Part shown: positions 1-8,964 of the stretch, piece by piece
Layout of the letters: every line of letters starts with the position of its first letter
Numbering within the stretch: the first letter of the stretch is position 1
Assembly: GCF_030373185.1 (NCBI RefSeq)
Contig: NZ_JAUCZH010000001.1
Span: 62,001-126,000 of the forward strand
Reading direction: 5' to 3'
Length of the DNA: 64,000 nt
From: Tabrizicola sp.
GTDB taxonomy: Bacteria; Pseudomonadota; Alphaproteobacteria; Rhodobacterales; Rhodobacteraceae
The notes under the pieces: generated by a model
Told to the model about the DNA's origin: nothing
Database searches by the model: none
Seen by the model: the letters and a program-made list of their open reading frames with translations, nothing else
Translations under genes and position numbers: made by a program

Positions 1-181
1 CGTTGGCCTGATAGATCACCCGGAACATGTCGGAATCGCCGTAGGCGCTTCGGGCGATGTAGCGCAGGTTGTCTCCGGCTGCGACGACATAGGTTGTGCA
101 GGCCTCTTGTGCTTGCGCACCGGTCCCTGCAAGCAAAGTGGCCGTGCAGCCAATGCAGAGTGCCCTCGCCGAAGTCATCAT
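1..181 (-). CDS. LysM-domain exported protein (partial, N-terminal 60 codons)
   Basis: Reading the minus strand from the ATG at 181 gives an open frame that runs off the left edge. The first ~25 residues form a signal peptide (hydrophobic stretch CIGCTATLLAGTGAQA, likely cleaved after AQA). A LysM-like segment follows (YVVAAGDNLRYIARSAYGD, then MFRVIYQAN), the usual peptidoglycan-binding fold of periplasmic proteins. A GGAG Shine-Dalgarno lies 7 bp upstream of 181; a second ATG at 178 is possible. It lies downstream of and co-oriented with the Ser/Thr kinase at 485-2602. The body of the protein lies outside the window, so any catalytic domain is unknown. Confidence 0.75.
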   Translation of the reverse strand, partial: MMTSARALCIGCTATLLAGTGAQAQEACTTYVVAAGDNLRYIARSAYGDSDMFRVIYQAN

Positions 182-281
182 AGCTATGCTCCTGTATGCC
201 GCAGTCATGCGCATCATGCCCGGCGCGCGACCGGTGCGCTGGCCTTGATGCCCTATCCTCGGTTTCGTTTTCATGCTGGTT

Positions 282-488
282 TCATTGTCTCGGCTGGGAC
301 GGACGCGCATCACGCCCCGTCTGCCGGGCAACAGCCTTGCCCAGCGCGTCGATCAGCGGGTCCAACCGGGCTGGAAGGACATGGGCCAAAGCGCCGGATG
401 CCGCTGGCTGCGGGGAGGCCGCAGCTGTGCTTGCGGCGCGCTCGGCCTTCGTCATCCCGTTGATTGCCTTATGCACGCTACGCCTCAC
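282..488 (-). CDS. Possible small hypothetical protein (68 aa) coupled to the kinase gene
   Basis: This open frame starts with a GTG that overlaps the kinase stop codon as GTGA, the coupling arrangement used repeatedly elsewhere in this window. The product would be 68 residues, rich in Ala, Arg and Pro, with no recognisable domain, signal peptide or membrane segment. An internal ATG at codon 12 could also be the start. The case for a gene is the coupling and the absence of anything else between kinase and LysM gene. The case against is the low-complexity composition that GC-rich frames produce by chance. Confidence 0.28.
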   Translation of the reverse strand: MRRSVHKAINGMTKAERAASTAAASPQPAASGALAHVLPARLDPLIDALGKAVARQTGRDARPSQPRQ

Positions 489-2602
489 TGTCCGGCTTCA
501 ACGGCCAGTTGCATTGCCGCCGTCGCCAACTTGTTGTCCCGGATGATCGAGAACTCGGTCACGGTCGTGCCGGTTTCGACAAGGGCCTTCATGATGGTCT
601 CAAGCGTTTCCGGACCGCTCAGCGCCAGACCGGTGGTCTTGTCGCGGAACAGGATATCGCCTTGCCGCAACTGGGTTGCATTTGGCGCAGTGACGCCCAT
701 CACGACGGCCTTCCATTCGCCTTCGATGGTGCTGATGCGAACGTTCACCCCGTTTGCCAGACTGACAAGGCGCGTCGCAGGGACGGTCATCAGGCCGGTC
801 TGGCGTTCCAGCGACGAGCCGGCATACTCGACGACGACCCTTGCCTTGCCGTCCGGGTCCACCCGCATGGCGTTCAACACGGCGGTTGTAAAGTTGCCGG
901 ACTGCTGCACGTCCACGCCATTGACGGTGTAGAGCAAAAGCCCCGGGGCAAGCCAGTTGCCGGCTTCGGCAAGGTTGCTGGTCGGCAGTATGCGCGAGAC
1001 GATGGCAACGCGCTGGCCGCCGATGATCCGGTTTTCTTCCATGAAAGGCATGGTCGCGTCCCAGGCGGCAAAGCCGATCTGGTTTGCACGCAGGTTGCCG
1101 GTCGGGGCTGGCAGGGCAGGGGCGACCGTCGCAGTTTCGGCTGTTACTGCCACCGTCTCGGCGACCGGCTCTGGTGCTGGCGTCGGAGTGACGATTGCTT
1201 CGGGTGTCGGCTCTGGTGCAGATGCCACTTCGGTTACCGGCTCTGGCGCTGGCTCTGCTGCTGCAGGTGCAGCCGCGGCACTGGCTGTGGCGGTTTCGGC
1301 AACAGCCGGTGCCGGTTCAACCGGCGTAGGCGCCGCAGCGGCTTCCGTGGCAGCCGATTGCACCGCCGATGCTGCCGGCGGAGGGGTATCCTTGCCCCCC
1401 ATCAGCACAAATCCGATACCGACAAGGGCCAGGGCTGCTGCAACGCCGCCAATCACCTGTACCGGGCCCGCCCCGCGTTTCGACTTTGCCGCGGGCTGTT
1501 GCTGCGAGATCTTTCTCGCAAGCTGTGGCGGAGCGCCGAAATCAGACTTCTCGACTGCGTTCGCACCGGGCGCGGATTGCACGATGGTCTCGACCTGCGA
1601 GTCCACCACCATCGCATGTACCGCTGCGTCGATCTGGTCCAATTTGGACCCGGACAGAACGATAGATGAGTTGAACAGCGCCAACCATTCCTGCGCTGAC
1701 TGGACACGCTGCCTCGGCAGCGTCTGCAAGGCATGGTCGATCGCTTCCAGAAAGCCCGGCGGATACCCTTCGAACCGGCCAGCCAGTGGGGTATAGGGAT
1801 CCTGCCGGTCTTCGGCCAGTGCCGAAAGTCTGGCCTGACCGTTCACCGGCGCCTCACCAGTGATCAGATGGTAAAGCGTGGCGCCAAGCGCATAAAGGTC
1901 GCTCCACGGCCCCTGTTCGGACCCGGCGATATAGAATTCCTGCGGTGAATAGCCATCCTTGACCACGCGCAGCGCCGACATGGCGCGGCTTTTTTGCGAT
2001 GCCTGTTCGCGGGCGGCACCGAAATCGATCAGGATCGGCTGGCCCTTCTGGTCGATCAGAATGTTGTCGGGCGATATGTCCCGGTGCAGCATGTCGTTTG
2101 AATGGATGAAGCCGACAGCCGCCAGCAGCTTTTCCGTAATCGCCACGATCTGCGCGGGTTTGGGGATGCTGGTCTGGCCTTCGATGATCTGTTGCAAATC
2201 GAGCCCGTCGATATAGTCGATCGCCATGTAGGCGGTGCCGTTGTCTTCAAAGACCTGATGCACGGCCACGATATTTGGATGGACGATCTTCGACAGGTGC
2301 CGCGCCTCGCGCACGAAAAGCTGCACCACGGACCGCAATTCGGCCGTATGGGCGCGAGATCGGGCTGCCACCATGGTCTTGCTGCGACGGCAGAAAGAGC
2401 TTGGAAAACATTCCTTGATCACGACATTGCGGTCGAGACTGTCTTTCGCAAGATAGGTGATCCCGAAGCCGCCGCTGTTGAGATAGCGCACGATGGTGTA
2501 CTGGCCCTTGAGCAGCTTCGTGCCGGGCTGAAGCTCATCGACCAGATCTTCAAGGGTCTCAATTTCCTCAACCGGAACCTCGACAGCCTTTTGCTGTGCC
2601 AT
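485..2602 (-). CDS. Membrane-anchored Ser/Thr protein kinase (Hanks type) with PDZ-like C-terminus
   Basis: A 705-aa eukaryotic-like kinase that would phosphorylate Ser/Thr on cytoplasmic targets in response to an envelope signal. The catalytic domain spans about residues 35-310: glycine loop LNSGGFGITY, VAIK-like VVIKE, catalytic HRDISPDN, DFG in LIDFGAAR, and YSPQEFY in place of APE. One membrane helix (about 20 residues from VIGGVAAALALVG) near residue 385 follows. Then comes a long Pro/Ala/Glu-rich linker and a C-terminal region resembling two PDZ-like modules (LLLYTVNGVDV, GDILFRDKTTGL), presumably periplasmic. The ATG at 2602 is preferred over a TTG at 2623 because GGAAGG sits 9 bp upstream. 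The next genes downstream are a small ORF and a LysM protein, suggesting a cell-wall link. Confidence 0.87.
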   Translation of the reverse strand: MAQQKAVEVPVEEIETLEDLVDELQPGTKLLKGQYTIVRYLNSGGFGITYLAKDSLDRNVVIKECFPSSFCRRSKTMVAARSRAHTAELRSVVQLFVREARHLSKIVHPNIVAVHQVFEDNGTAYMAIDYIDGLDLQQIIEGQTSIPKPAQIVAITEKLLAAVGFIHSNDMLHRDISPDNILIDQKGQPILIDFGAAREQASQKSRAMSALRVVKDGYSPQEFYIAGSEQGPWSDLYALGATLYHLITGEAPVNGQARLSALAEDRQDPYTPLAGRFEGYPPGFLEAIDHALQTLPRQRVQSAQEWLALFNSSIVLSGSKLDQIDAAVHAMVVDSQVETIVQSAPGANAVEKSDFGAPPQLARKISQQQPAAKSKRGAGPVQVIGGVAAALALVGIGFVLMGGKDTPPPAASAVQSAATEAAAAPTPVEPAPAVAETATASAAAAPAAAEPAPEPVTEVASAPEPTPEAIVTPTPAPEPVAETVAVTAETATVAPALPAPTGNLRANQIGFAAWDATMPFMEENRIIGGQRVAIVSRILPTSNLAEAGNWLAPGLLLYTVNGVDVQQSGNFTTAVLNAMRVDPDGKARVVVEYAGSSLERQTGLMTVPATRLVSLANGVNVRISTIEGEWKAVVMGVTAPNATQLRQGDILFRDKTTGLALSGPETLETIMKALVETGTTVTEFSIIRDNKLATAAMQLAVEAGQ

Positions 2603-2968
2603 CTCGCCCATCCTTCCCCGCAAGAACCATGCGCCGCACAGAGCCTGTGATCCCTGACCCTTTGATCCCGGACTGCGGGCGCTTTGCCAGCCGTATTGCC
2701 GTCATCAAACAGGCATCGTCCACGTGTACGCACCAATCAACTGTACGATGCATGGTTGTCGATGACGGCGAAAATGGGGCGCTTGGATGGAATATTGAAG
2801 GATAGGCCCTGCAATCCTAAGGCGATTTGCCTTTCAGTACGGCCAACCGAACCCCCCGGATCCGATGGTCCGACCGGCCTTCCCAGCCACGCCCCCCAGC
2901 ATGGCATTTGAGTCGCATTTCAGGGAACGCAGCCCGAAACCTGCTGCGCATTGTTTCGATCTGGCGCC
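2603..2968. other. Intergenic region, 366 bp, no gene seen
   Basis: This lies between the start of the kinase gene (2602) and the stop of the cytosine deaminase gene (2969), both on the minus strand. It is locally less GC-rich around 2720-2830 and should hold the kinase promoter, but I cannot name a convincing -35/-10 pair. Short frames here are out of register with each other and show no protein-like composition. No clear terminator hairpin with a T-run was found for the upstream operon. Confidence 0.5.
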
Positions 2969-4237
2969 TTATCCATGCCTGCGGCGCACGGTGACGGGCC
3001 GTCCCGCAAGTGACAGACGAGAGTTGTTGCGCGCCTTTTCAGCCACCACTTTCCCGCGCGACACGACGGCAAGGCGGTCCGGCCGCAGCCTCAGTGCCTC
3101 CACCGGGTGGCCGGCGTCCAGCACCACAAGGCTGGCCAGTGATCCAGGCGTCATCCCGTAGCCTTGCAGGTTCATGATCCGGGCATTGGTCTCGGTGACC
3201 ATGGTGAAACAGCGCGCCATTTCGGCCGGGTGGGTCATCTGGGCGACATGCAGCCCCATGAAGGCCACGTCCAGCATGTCGGCGGTGCCAAGCGAATACC
3301 ACGGATCCAGCACGCAATCCTGGCCCCAGCCGACGGGGATGCCCATCGCCTGCATCTCTTTCACCCGCGTCAGACCCCGGCGCTTGGGATATGTGTCATG
3401 GCGGCCTTGCAGGGTGATGTTGATCAGCGGGTTCGGGATGGCGGCCATGCAGCTTTCGGCGATCAGAGGCAGCAGCTTGGACACATAGTAGTTGTCCATC
3501 GAATGCATCGAGGTCAGGTGGCTGCCCGCCGCGCGCCCGCCGAGGCCGTGGCGTGTCACCTCGCGCGCCATGGTTTCCACATGGCGCGACATCGGGTCAT
3601 CGGTCTCGTCGCAATGGACATCCCACATCAGCCCGCGGTCGGCGGCGATCCGGCCAAGGTCGCGCAGGCTTTCCGCGCCTTCCTCCATCGTGCGTTCGAA
3701 ATGCGGGATGCCGCCGACCACGTCGACGCCCATGTCAAGCGCGCGCAGAAGGTTCTCGCGCCCGGTGGGGGTGCGGTAAAGCCCGTCCTGGGGGAAGGCC
3801 ACCAGTTGCAGGTCAAGATAGGGGGCCACGCGGCGCCTGACCTCCAGCATCGCCTCGACGCCGCGCAAATGGTCGGGGGTTGTGTCGACATGGGTGCGGA
3901 TGGCCAGAAGGCCCATGCTGACGGCCCAGTCGCAGTAGAGCAGGGCGCGCTCGACCATCTCATCGACCGTGGCGATGTCGCGCAGCTCTCCCCAAAGGCT
4001 GATGCCTTCCAGAAGCGTACCCGAGGCATTCACCCGTGGCAGGCCGTAGGACAGCGTGGCGTCCATGTGGAAATGCGGATCGACAAAGGGCGGGGAGACA
4101 AGATCGCCGGTTGCGTCGATCACCCGCCCGGCCTCGGCCTCCAGCCGGCCCACCGCCGCAATCCGGTCGCCCTTGATGCCGATATCGGCCACCGTGCCAT
4201 CGGGCAGCGTGCCGCCCTTGACCAGAAGATCGAACAT
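2969..4237 (-). CDS. codA: Cytosine deaminase / amidohydrolase
   Basis: A 422-aa amidohydrolase predicted to deaminate cytosine (or a related nucleobase) to uracil in the cytoplasm. The N-terminus has the usual beta-sandwich start and the metal-binding DPHFHMDA motif (HxH) near residue 54. Further metal/catalytic elements are HCDETDDP near 210, HLTSMHSMDN near 240, and GQDCVLDPWYSLG near 310, where the Asp is the usual last ligand. Length matches CodA. The ATG directly abuts the TAG of the upstream permease gene with no gap, so it is the last gene of a BMP-type ABC uptake operon. That context fits salvage of imported nucleobase or nucleoside. Other pyrimidine or aminohydrolase substrates remain possible. 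Confidence 0.88.
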   Translation of the reverse strand: MFDLLVKGGTLPDGTVADIGIKGDRIAAVGRLEAEAGRVIDATGDLVSPPFVDPHFHMDATLSYGLPRVNASGTLLEGISLWGELRDIATVDEMVERALLYCDWAVSMGLLAIRTHVDTTPDHLRGVEAMLEVRRRVAPYLDLQLVAFPQDGLYRTPTGRENLLRALDMGVDVVGGIPHFERTMEEGAESLRDLGRIAADRGLMWDVHCDETDDPMSRHVETMAREVTRHGLGGRAAGSHLTSMHSMDNYYVSKLLPLIAESCMAAIPNPLINITLQGRHDTYPKRRGLTRVKEMQAMGIPVGWGQDCVLDPWYSLGTADMLDVAFMGLHVAQMTHPAEMARCFTMVTETNARIMNLQGYGMTPGSLASLVVLDAGHPVEALRLRPDRLAVVSRGKVVAEKARNNSRLSLAGRPVTVRRRHG

Positions 4238-5185
4238 CTACCGTTCCCCCTTGTTGTAAGGCACCATCAACGCGGCTGGCACCTCGGCCCGGCGTGACAT
4301 CAGCACCAGCGCCAGGATCGACAGGATATAGGGCGCCGCCAGGAAAAGCTGATAGGGCAGGACCGCCCCGATCGGTGTCTGTTGCAGCCGGATCTGAAGG
4401 GCGTCAAAGGCGGCGAAAAGGATCGCGCCCAAGACTGCCTTGCCGGGTTTCCACGCCCCGAAGACCACCAGCGCGATGCAGACCCAGCCGCGCCCGTTCA
4501 CCATCTCGAAAAAGAACGACGAGAAGGCGGACAGGGTCAGGAACGCCCCACCGACCGCCATCAGGCCCGAGCCGACCATCACCGCCCCCATCCGCAGACC
4601 GGTGACGGAAAGCCCCTGCGCCTCGACCGCGGCCGGATTTTCCCCCGCCGCGCGGACGGCAAGCCCAAGGGGCGTGCGGTAAAGGACCAGCGCCACCGCT
4701 CCGGCCATCGCGAAGGCGGCCCAGGTCAGTGCGGTCTGGGAAAAGATCGCCTGCCCAAGGAAGGGCAGGTCGGACAGGACGGGAATGTCCAGCGGCTGGA
4801 AGGGCTCGATCTTGGGGGGGCTGGTGACCTCGGGCAGCATCAGCCGGTAGGCAAAGCTGGCCGAGGCGGTGGCAAGGAGCGTGATCCCAAGCCCCACGAC
4901 ATGCTGGGACAGGCCGAACGGGACGGTGAGTGTGGAATGGAGAAGCCCGAAGAGCATTCCCGCGCCCATCGCAACGGCCACCCCGCCCCAAAGCGGCAGG
5001 CCCTGATAGACCGCCATCCAGCCGGCAAAAGCGCCGATGACCATGATGCCTTCTATGCCAAGGTTCAGCACGCCGGCACGTTCGCAGATCAGCTCGCCCA
5101 TCGTGGCAAGGATCAGGGGCGTGGCGATGCGGATCACGGCGGCCCAGAAACTTGCCGAGATCAGGATGTCGATGACCTCGCTCAT
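4238..5185 (-). CDS. ABC transporter permease, BMP/nucleoside type (second permease)
   Basis: A 315-aa integral membrane permease of the branched-chain/ribose-like family used by BMP (PnrA/Med) nucleoside importers. It has about eight hydrophobic segments and the family landmarks GELICERAGVLNLGIEG near the N-terminus and AAGENPAAVEAQG in the cytoplasmic coupling loop. The start at 5185 is chosen because its ATG overlaps the upstream TGA as ATGA; a longer upstream frame exists but would run through the neighbouring gene. It pairs with the permease at 5182-6225 and is followed with no gap by codA. Confidence 0.87.
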   Translation of the reverse strand: MSEVIDILISASFWAAVIRIATPLILATMGELICERAGVLNLGIEGIMVIGAFAGWMAVYQGLPLWGGVAVAMGAGMLFGLLHSTLTVPFGLSQHVVGLGITLLATASASFAYRLMLPEVTSPPKIEPFQPLDIPVLSDLPFLGQAIFSQTALTWAAFAMAGAVALVLYRTPLGLAVRAAGENPAAVEAQGLSVTGLRMGAVMVGSGLMAVGGAFLTLSAFSSFFFEMVNGRGWVCIALVVFGAWKPGKAVLGAILFAAFDALQIRLQQTPIGAVLPYQLFLAAPYILSILALVLMSRRAEVPAALMVPYNKGER

Positions 5186-6225
5186 CCCCGCACCACCCGG
5201 ACCCTGGTCAGAAGGATCGCCAGAACCATGAACAGAAGGGCGGTGGCCAGAAGCATGTCGGCGATATAGGTCGGCACGCCTGCGGCCCGGCTCATCGCGT
5301 CCGACCCGACGAAGATCCCGGCAACGAACAGGGCCGACAGCACGACGCCAAGCGGGTGAAGCAGCGCCAGCATGGCCACGATGATGCCCGTGTAGCCAAA
5401 ACCGGGCGAGAGGTCTTGCGACAGGTGACCCTTGAGCCCCGCGACCTCGGACCAACCGGCCAGTGCGGCAAGCCCGCCCGACAGAAGTGCTGTCTTCACC
5501 AGCACCGCGTTGACCGGCATCCCGGCAAAGCGGGCGGCTTCGGGGCTTTGCCCCACGGCCCGGATCTCGAAGCCCAGCGTGGTGCGGATCTGGATCAGCC
5601 AGACGAGGACCGCGGCGATCAGGGCAAGCCCGAAGCCCCAGTGCAGGCGCAGACCATCGACGATCCGGGGCAGGCGCGCCTCGGGTGTCAGGGCGGCGGA
5701 TTTCGGCCAGCCCATGCCCATCGGATCCTTCATTGGGCCTTCCAGAAGGTAGCTTACGAACAGCAGCATGATGAAGTTGAGCAGTAGCGTCGTGACCACC
5801 TCATCCACCCCGAGCCTTGTCTTCAGCAGCACGGGGCCAAGCAGCAGCATCGCCCCCGCCAGCAACGCCGCCAGCGCCGAAACCGGCAGCACCAGCGGGC
5901 TGCCCAAAGCCCCGGTTCCCAGCACCACCGCCATGATTGCACCCGCGTAAAGCTGCGCCTCGGCCCCGATGTTCCACAGCTTTGCCCGGAAGGCGACGGC
6001 GACGGCAAGTCCGGTGAAGATCAGCGGTGTCGCGCGGTTCAGCGTCTCCAGGATGGCCAGTTTTGATCCGAGCGCGCCGGTGGCGATCTGGCCCAGCGCG
6101 GCGAGCGGATCGGCCCCCGCGATCCGGGCGAGAAGGGCTGCCACCGCAAGCGTGGCAAGGATGGCCAGTGCCGGATAGCCCAGCCGGCGGGCCGTTGTGG
6201 GATTTGCGATCGGCTCAAGCCGCAT
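5182..6225 (-). CDS. ABC transporter permease, BMP/nucleoside type (first permease)
   Basis: A 347-aa permease with about nine hydrophobic segments and the family signatures LWNIGAEAQLYAGAI and RAVGQSPEAARFAGM (coupling-helix region). It forms a heterodimeric channel with the product of the next gene. The ATG at 6225 (MRLEPIAN...) is preferred; it overlaps the end of the ATPase gene by 11 bp. An upstream in-frame start at 6291 would add Trp/Arg-rich residues that are simply the ATPase gene read in another frame. The stop overlaps the next ATG as ATGA. Confidence 0.86.
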   Translation of the reverse strand: MRLEPIANPTTARRLGYPALAILATLAVAALLARIAGADPLAALGQIATGALGSKLAILETLNRATPLIFTGLAVAVAFRAKLWNIGAEAQLYAGAIMAVVLGTGALGSPLVLPVSALAALLAGAMLLLGPVLLKTRLGVDEVVTTLLLNFIMLLFVSYLLEGPMKDPMGMGWPKSAALTPEARLPRIVDGLRLHWGFGLALIAAVLVWLIQIRTTLGFEIRAVGQSPEAARFAGMPVNAVLVKTALLSGGLAALAGWSEVAGLKGHLSQDLSPGFGYTGIIVAMLALLHPLGVVLSALFVAGIFVGSDAMSRAAGVPTYIADMLLATALLFMVLAILLTRVRVVRG

Positions 6226-7759
6226 GGCGCCCCCCTTCGAATCCCTGTCCGGCCATCCAGAGGCCGAGGTCCGCCACCGCCACGCTGCCACGCGGGAAGG
6301 CGGGGCTTAAACGGCCTTGAGACACGACATGAATTACGTCTGACAACCCCATGATTTCATCAAGGTCTTCCGAAATAAGCAGGATCGCCGCCCCCCGGTC
6401 GCGCGCCGAGATCAACTGGCTTTGGACATAGGCGATGGCACCCACGTCAAGGCCCCGCACCGGCTGGTTGGCGAGGAGGATTGCCGGGTCCGGGGCCATC
6501 GCGCGGCCAAGGATCAGCTTTTGCATGTTGCCGCCCGACAAAAGCCGGATGCGGGTGTCCGGGCCGGGACAGCGCACGTCATAGCCCTTGATCAGCTCTT
6601 CGGCAAAGCGGCGCGCGGCGCGCCAGTCCATCCAGCCGCGCCGGGAAAAGCGCGGGGTGCGGTAGGCTTCCAGAACGGCATTTTCGGTCAGGTCGAAATC
6701 GGCGATGCTGCCGGTATGGTGGCGGTCTTCGGGGATGCGCCCCACGCCCATGGCGAGAGCCACGCGCGGCGACCAACCGACCACGGCGGACCCGCGCAGC
6801 GCCAACTGCCCGGAGGCCGGTAGTGCGAGCCCGGCAATGAGGTCGGCCAGTGCCGCCTGCCCGTTGCCAGAGACGCCGGCCAGCCCGGTGATCTGCCCGG
6901 CACAAAGCGACAGGCTGACATCCTTCAGCCCCGGCACCGCGCCCCGGTCGGGGGTGCTGACCCGTTCAAGCGACAAGAGCGGCGCGCCCGGCGTGCGGGC
7001 CTCGGCGCGGGGCAGGGTCAGCTCGCCCCCGACCATCAGGGCGGCAAGCTGCGTCTTGTCGGTGGTGTGGGTGTCAACCTCGCCCACCACCCGGCCATGG
7101 CGCAAGACGACACAGCGGTCGGCTATCGACATCACCTCATGCAGCTTGTGGCTGATGAAGATCACCGAAAGCCCAAGGGCGGTGGCGCGGCGCAGCGTGG
7201 CGAACAGCGCCTCGGCCTCTTGCGGGGTCAGGACGGCGGTGGGTTCATCCAGGATCAGGATGCGGGCATCGCGGTAAAGCGCCTTCAGGATCTCGACCCG
7301 CTGGCGTTCGCCTACGCTCAGCCGTCCGACCTTGGCCCCGGGGTCCACCACCAGCCCGAAATCGCGCGACAGGGCCTTGACCTTCGCCCGTGCTGCGGAT
7401 TTGCCAGACCCGAGTGACCACAACCCCTTTGTGCCAAGGGTTATATTGTCCAGCACCGACAGGTTACCCGCCAGCGTGAAATGCTGATGCACCATGCCCA
7501 CACCGGCAGCCAGTGCCGCGCGCGGGTTGCCGGGGGGCAGGGGGTGGCCAAAGACCTCGACCCCGCCTGCGTCGGCCACATAATGGCCGAACAGGATGTT
7601 CATCAGCGTGGTCTTGCCCGCGCCGTTTTCGCCCAGAAGGGCGACCACCTCACCCTGACGCAGGGTGAGGTTGATTGTGTCATTCGCCGTCAGCGCGCCG
7701 AACCGCTTGGTGATCCCGTCAAGGCGCAGGACCACCTGCGCCTTTTCTTCGGCGGTCAT
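6215..7759 (-). CDS. ABC transporter ATP-binding protein, two fused ATPase domains (BMP/ribose type)
   Basis: A 514-aa protein with tandem ABC domains that energises nucleobase/nucleoside import at the inner membrane. Domain 1 (about 10-240) has Walker A GENGAGKTT, signature LSVGERQRV and Walker B LILDEPT. Domain 2 (about 260-500) has a degenerate Walker A (GVSGNGQAAL) and signature LSGGNMQKL. Its Walker B position reads ILLANQPVRGLDVGA, so the usual Asp-Glu is Asn-Gln, as is common in this subfamily's second domain. It directly follows the binding-protein gene (stop 7760, ATG 7759). Confidence 0.9.
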   Translation of the reverse strand: MTAEEKAQVVLRLDGITKRFGALTANDTINLTLRQGEVVALLGENGAGKTTLMNILFGHYVADAGGVEVFGHPLPPGNPRAALAAGVGMVHQHFTLAGNLSVLDNITLGTKGLWSLGSGKSAARAKVKALSRDFGLVVDPGAKVGRLSVGERQRVEILKALYRDARILILDEPTAVLTPQEAEALFATLRRATALGLSVIFISHKLHEVMSIADRCVVLRHGRVVGEVDTHTTDKTQLAALMVGGELTLPRAEARTPGAPLLSLERVSTPDRGAVPGLKDVSLSLCAGQITGLAGVSGNGQAALADLIAGLALPASGQLALRGSAVVGWSPRVALAMGVGRIPEDRHHTGSIADFDLTENAVLEAYRTPRFSRRGWMDWRAARRFAEELIKGYDVRCPGPDTRIRLLSGGNMQKLILGRAMAPDPAILLANQPVRGLDVGAIAYVQSQLISARDRGAAILLISEDLDEIMGLSDVIHVVSQGRLSPAFPRGSVAVADLGLWMAGQGFEGGRHAA

Positions 7760-8773
7760 TTACGAGGACGTCGGTTCATCGTCGTTGATCTCGACGACAA
7801 AGGCCCCGCCGATGATCTCGGTCTCGCGCTGGCGCACAAGGGCCATCACCTCTTCCGGAACCTTGCCCTCGAAGGTGCCAAGCGGGGCAAGCGTGCAGCC
7901 GCCGTGGATCATCTGGGAATAGACCCCGTAATCCTCGGCCAGGAAGGCGTCGTCACGCACGGCGGCAATGGCGCGGTCAAGCGTCGGTGCAAAGTTCCAC
8001 AGCGCCGAAGTGACCACGGTGTCGGGGTAATCGGCTTGCGTGTCGATCACGTTGCCGATCGCCAGCACGCCGCGTTCCTTGGCCGCGTCCGAAACCCCGA
8101 AGCGTTCCGCGTAAAGCAGGTCGGCGCCGCCGTCGATCATCGCAAAGGCGGTTTCCTTGGCTTTCGGCGGGTCGAACCACGAGCCGATGAAGCTGACCTG
8201 GAACTTGGCGTCTGGCTTCACCTCGCGCACGCCGGCCATGAAGGCATGCATCAGGCGGTTGACCTCGGGGATCGGGAAACCGCCGACCATGCCGATATTG
8301 CCCGCCGTCATGCCGCCCGCGACGATGCCGGAGAGATAGGCCGCGTCCTGGATGTAGTTGTCGAACACCGACAGGTTCGTGTTCGCCACCGGGTCGGGCT
8401 TGAAGGAAGAGCCCATCAGGAAGGCCACGTCGGGATATTCGGCGCAAACCTCGCGCGCTTCGGCCTCGGCCCCGAAGATCTCGCCCACGATCAGCTTGAT
8501 GCCCGCCTCGCAATATTCGCGCATGACGCGGGGATAATCGGTGTTGGCGACGTTTTCGGTGTAGGTGTAGTCCACCGCGCCGGCAGCCTTGGCGGCCTCG
8601 GCGGCGATGTGGATCCGGCTGACCCATTGCTGTTCGACCGGCACCGTATAGATGCCCGCCATGCGGATCGGTTCCTGAGCCAGCGCCGCGCGGGGCAGGT
8701 TCGCCGCCGCTACTGCCGCTGCCCCGCCCAGAAGCAGGCCGCGTCTGGAAACCGTGAATGTCATGTTGGCCAT
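7760..8773 (-). CDS. BMP family ABC transporter substrate-binding protein
   Basis: A 337-aa periplasmic binding protein of the BMP/PnrA family, whose known members bind purine or other nucleosides. The N-terminus carries a Tat-like export signal with a twin arginine (TVSRRGLLLGG), ending at about ALAQ. The body has family-typical segments such as IKLIVGEIFGAEAE, VGGFPIPEVNRLMHAF and IGSWFDPPKAKETA. It is the first gene of the operon with the double ATPase, two permeases and cytosine deaminase. That neighbourhood suggests cytosine, cytidine or a related compound as ligand, which is inference. Confidence 0.88.
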   Translation of the reverse strand: MANMTFTVSRRGLLLGGAAAVAAANLPRAALAQEPIRMAGIYTVPVEQQWVSRIHIAAEAAKAAGAVDYTYTENVANTDYPRVMREYCEAGIKLIVGEIFGAEAEAREVCAEYPDVAFLMGSSFKPDPVANTNLSVFDNYIQDAAYLSGIVAGGMTAGNIGMVGGFPIPEVNRLMHAFMAGVREVKPDAKFQVSFIGSWFDPPKAKETAFAMIDGGADLLYAERFGVSDAAKERGVLAIGNVIDTQADYPDTVVTSALWNFAPTLDRAIAAVRDDAFLAEDYGVYSQMIHGGCTLAPLGTFEGKVPEEVMALVRQRETEIIGGAFVVEINDDEPTSS

Positions 8774-8809
8774 TGTCTTCTATGTCCCTGTTGCTGGAGT
8801 GCGCCGTCT

Positions 8810-8827
8810 TTTTACCAACAGGTAAAA
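8810..8827. promoter_or_regulatory. Inverted repeat upstream of the BMP operon (possible operator)
   Basis: TTTTACC at 8810-8816 and GGTAAAA at 8821-8827 form a perfect 7-bp inverted repeat separated by AACA. It lies 36 bp upstream of the binding-protein start, where a repressor site would be expected. No regulator gene lies next to this operon. The AT-rich arms could also act as a weak hairpin in RNA. Confidence 0.4.
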
Positions 8828-8964
8828 GAATTTCGCGATTCGGCACAAGGGATGGTTCCTTGCCGGGGTCTGGCCGGGTGAAATGCCCGCAAAACTGGCA
8901 ACCCGCGCGACATCTGCTGCATATCGGGCAGGCGCTGGCAGGGACTTCCCCGGACGTGAGCATG

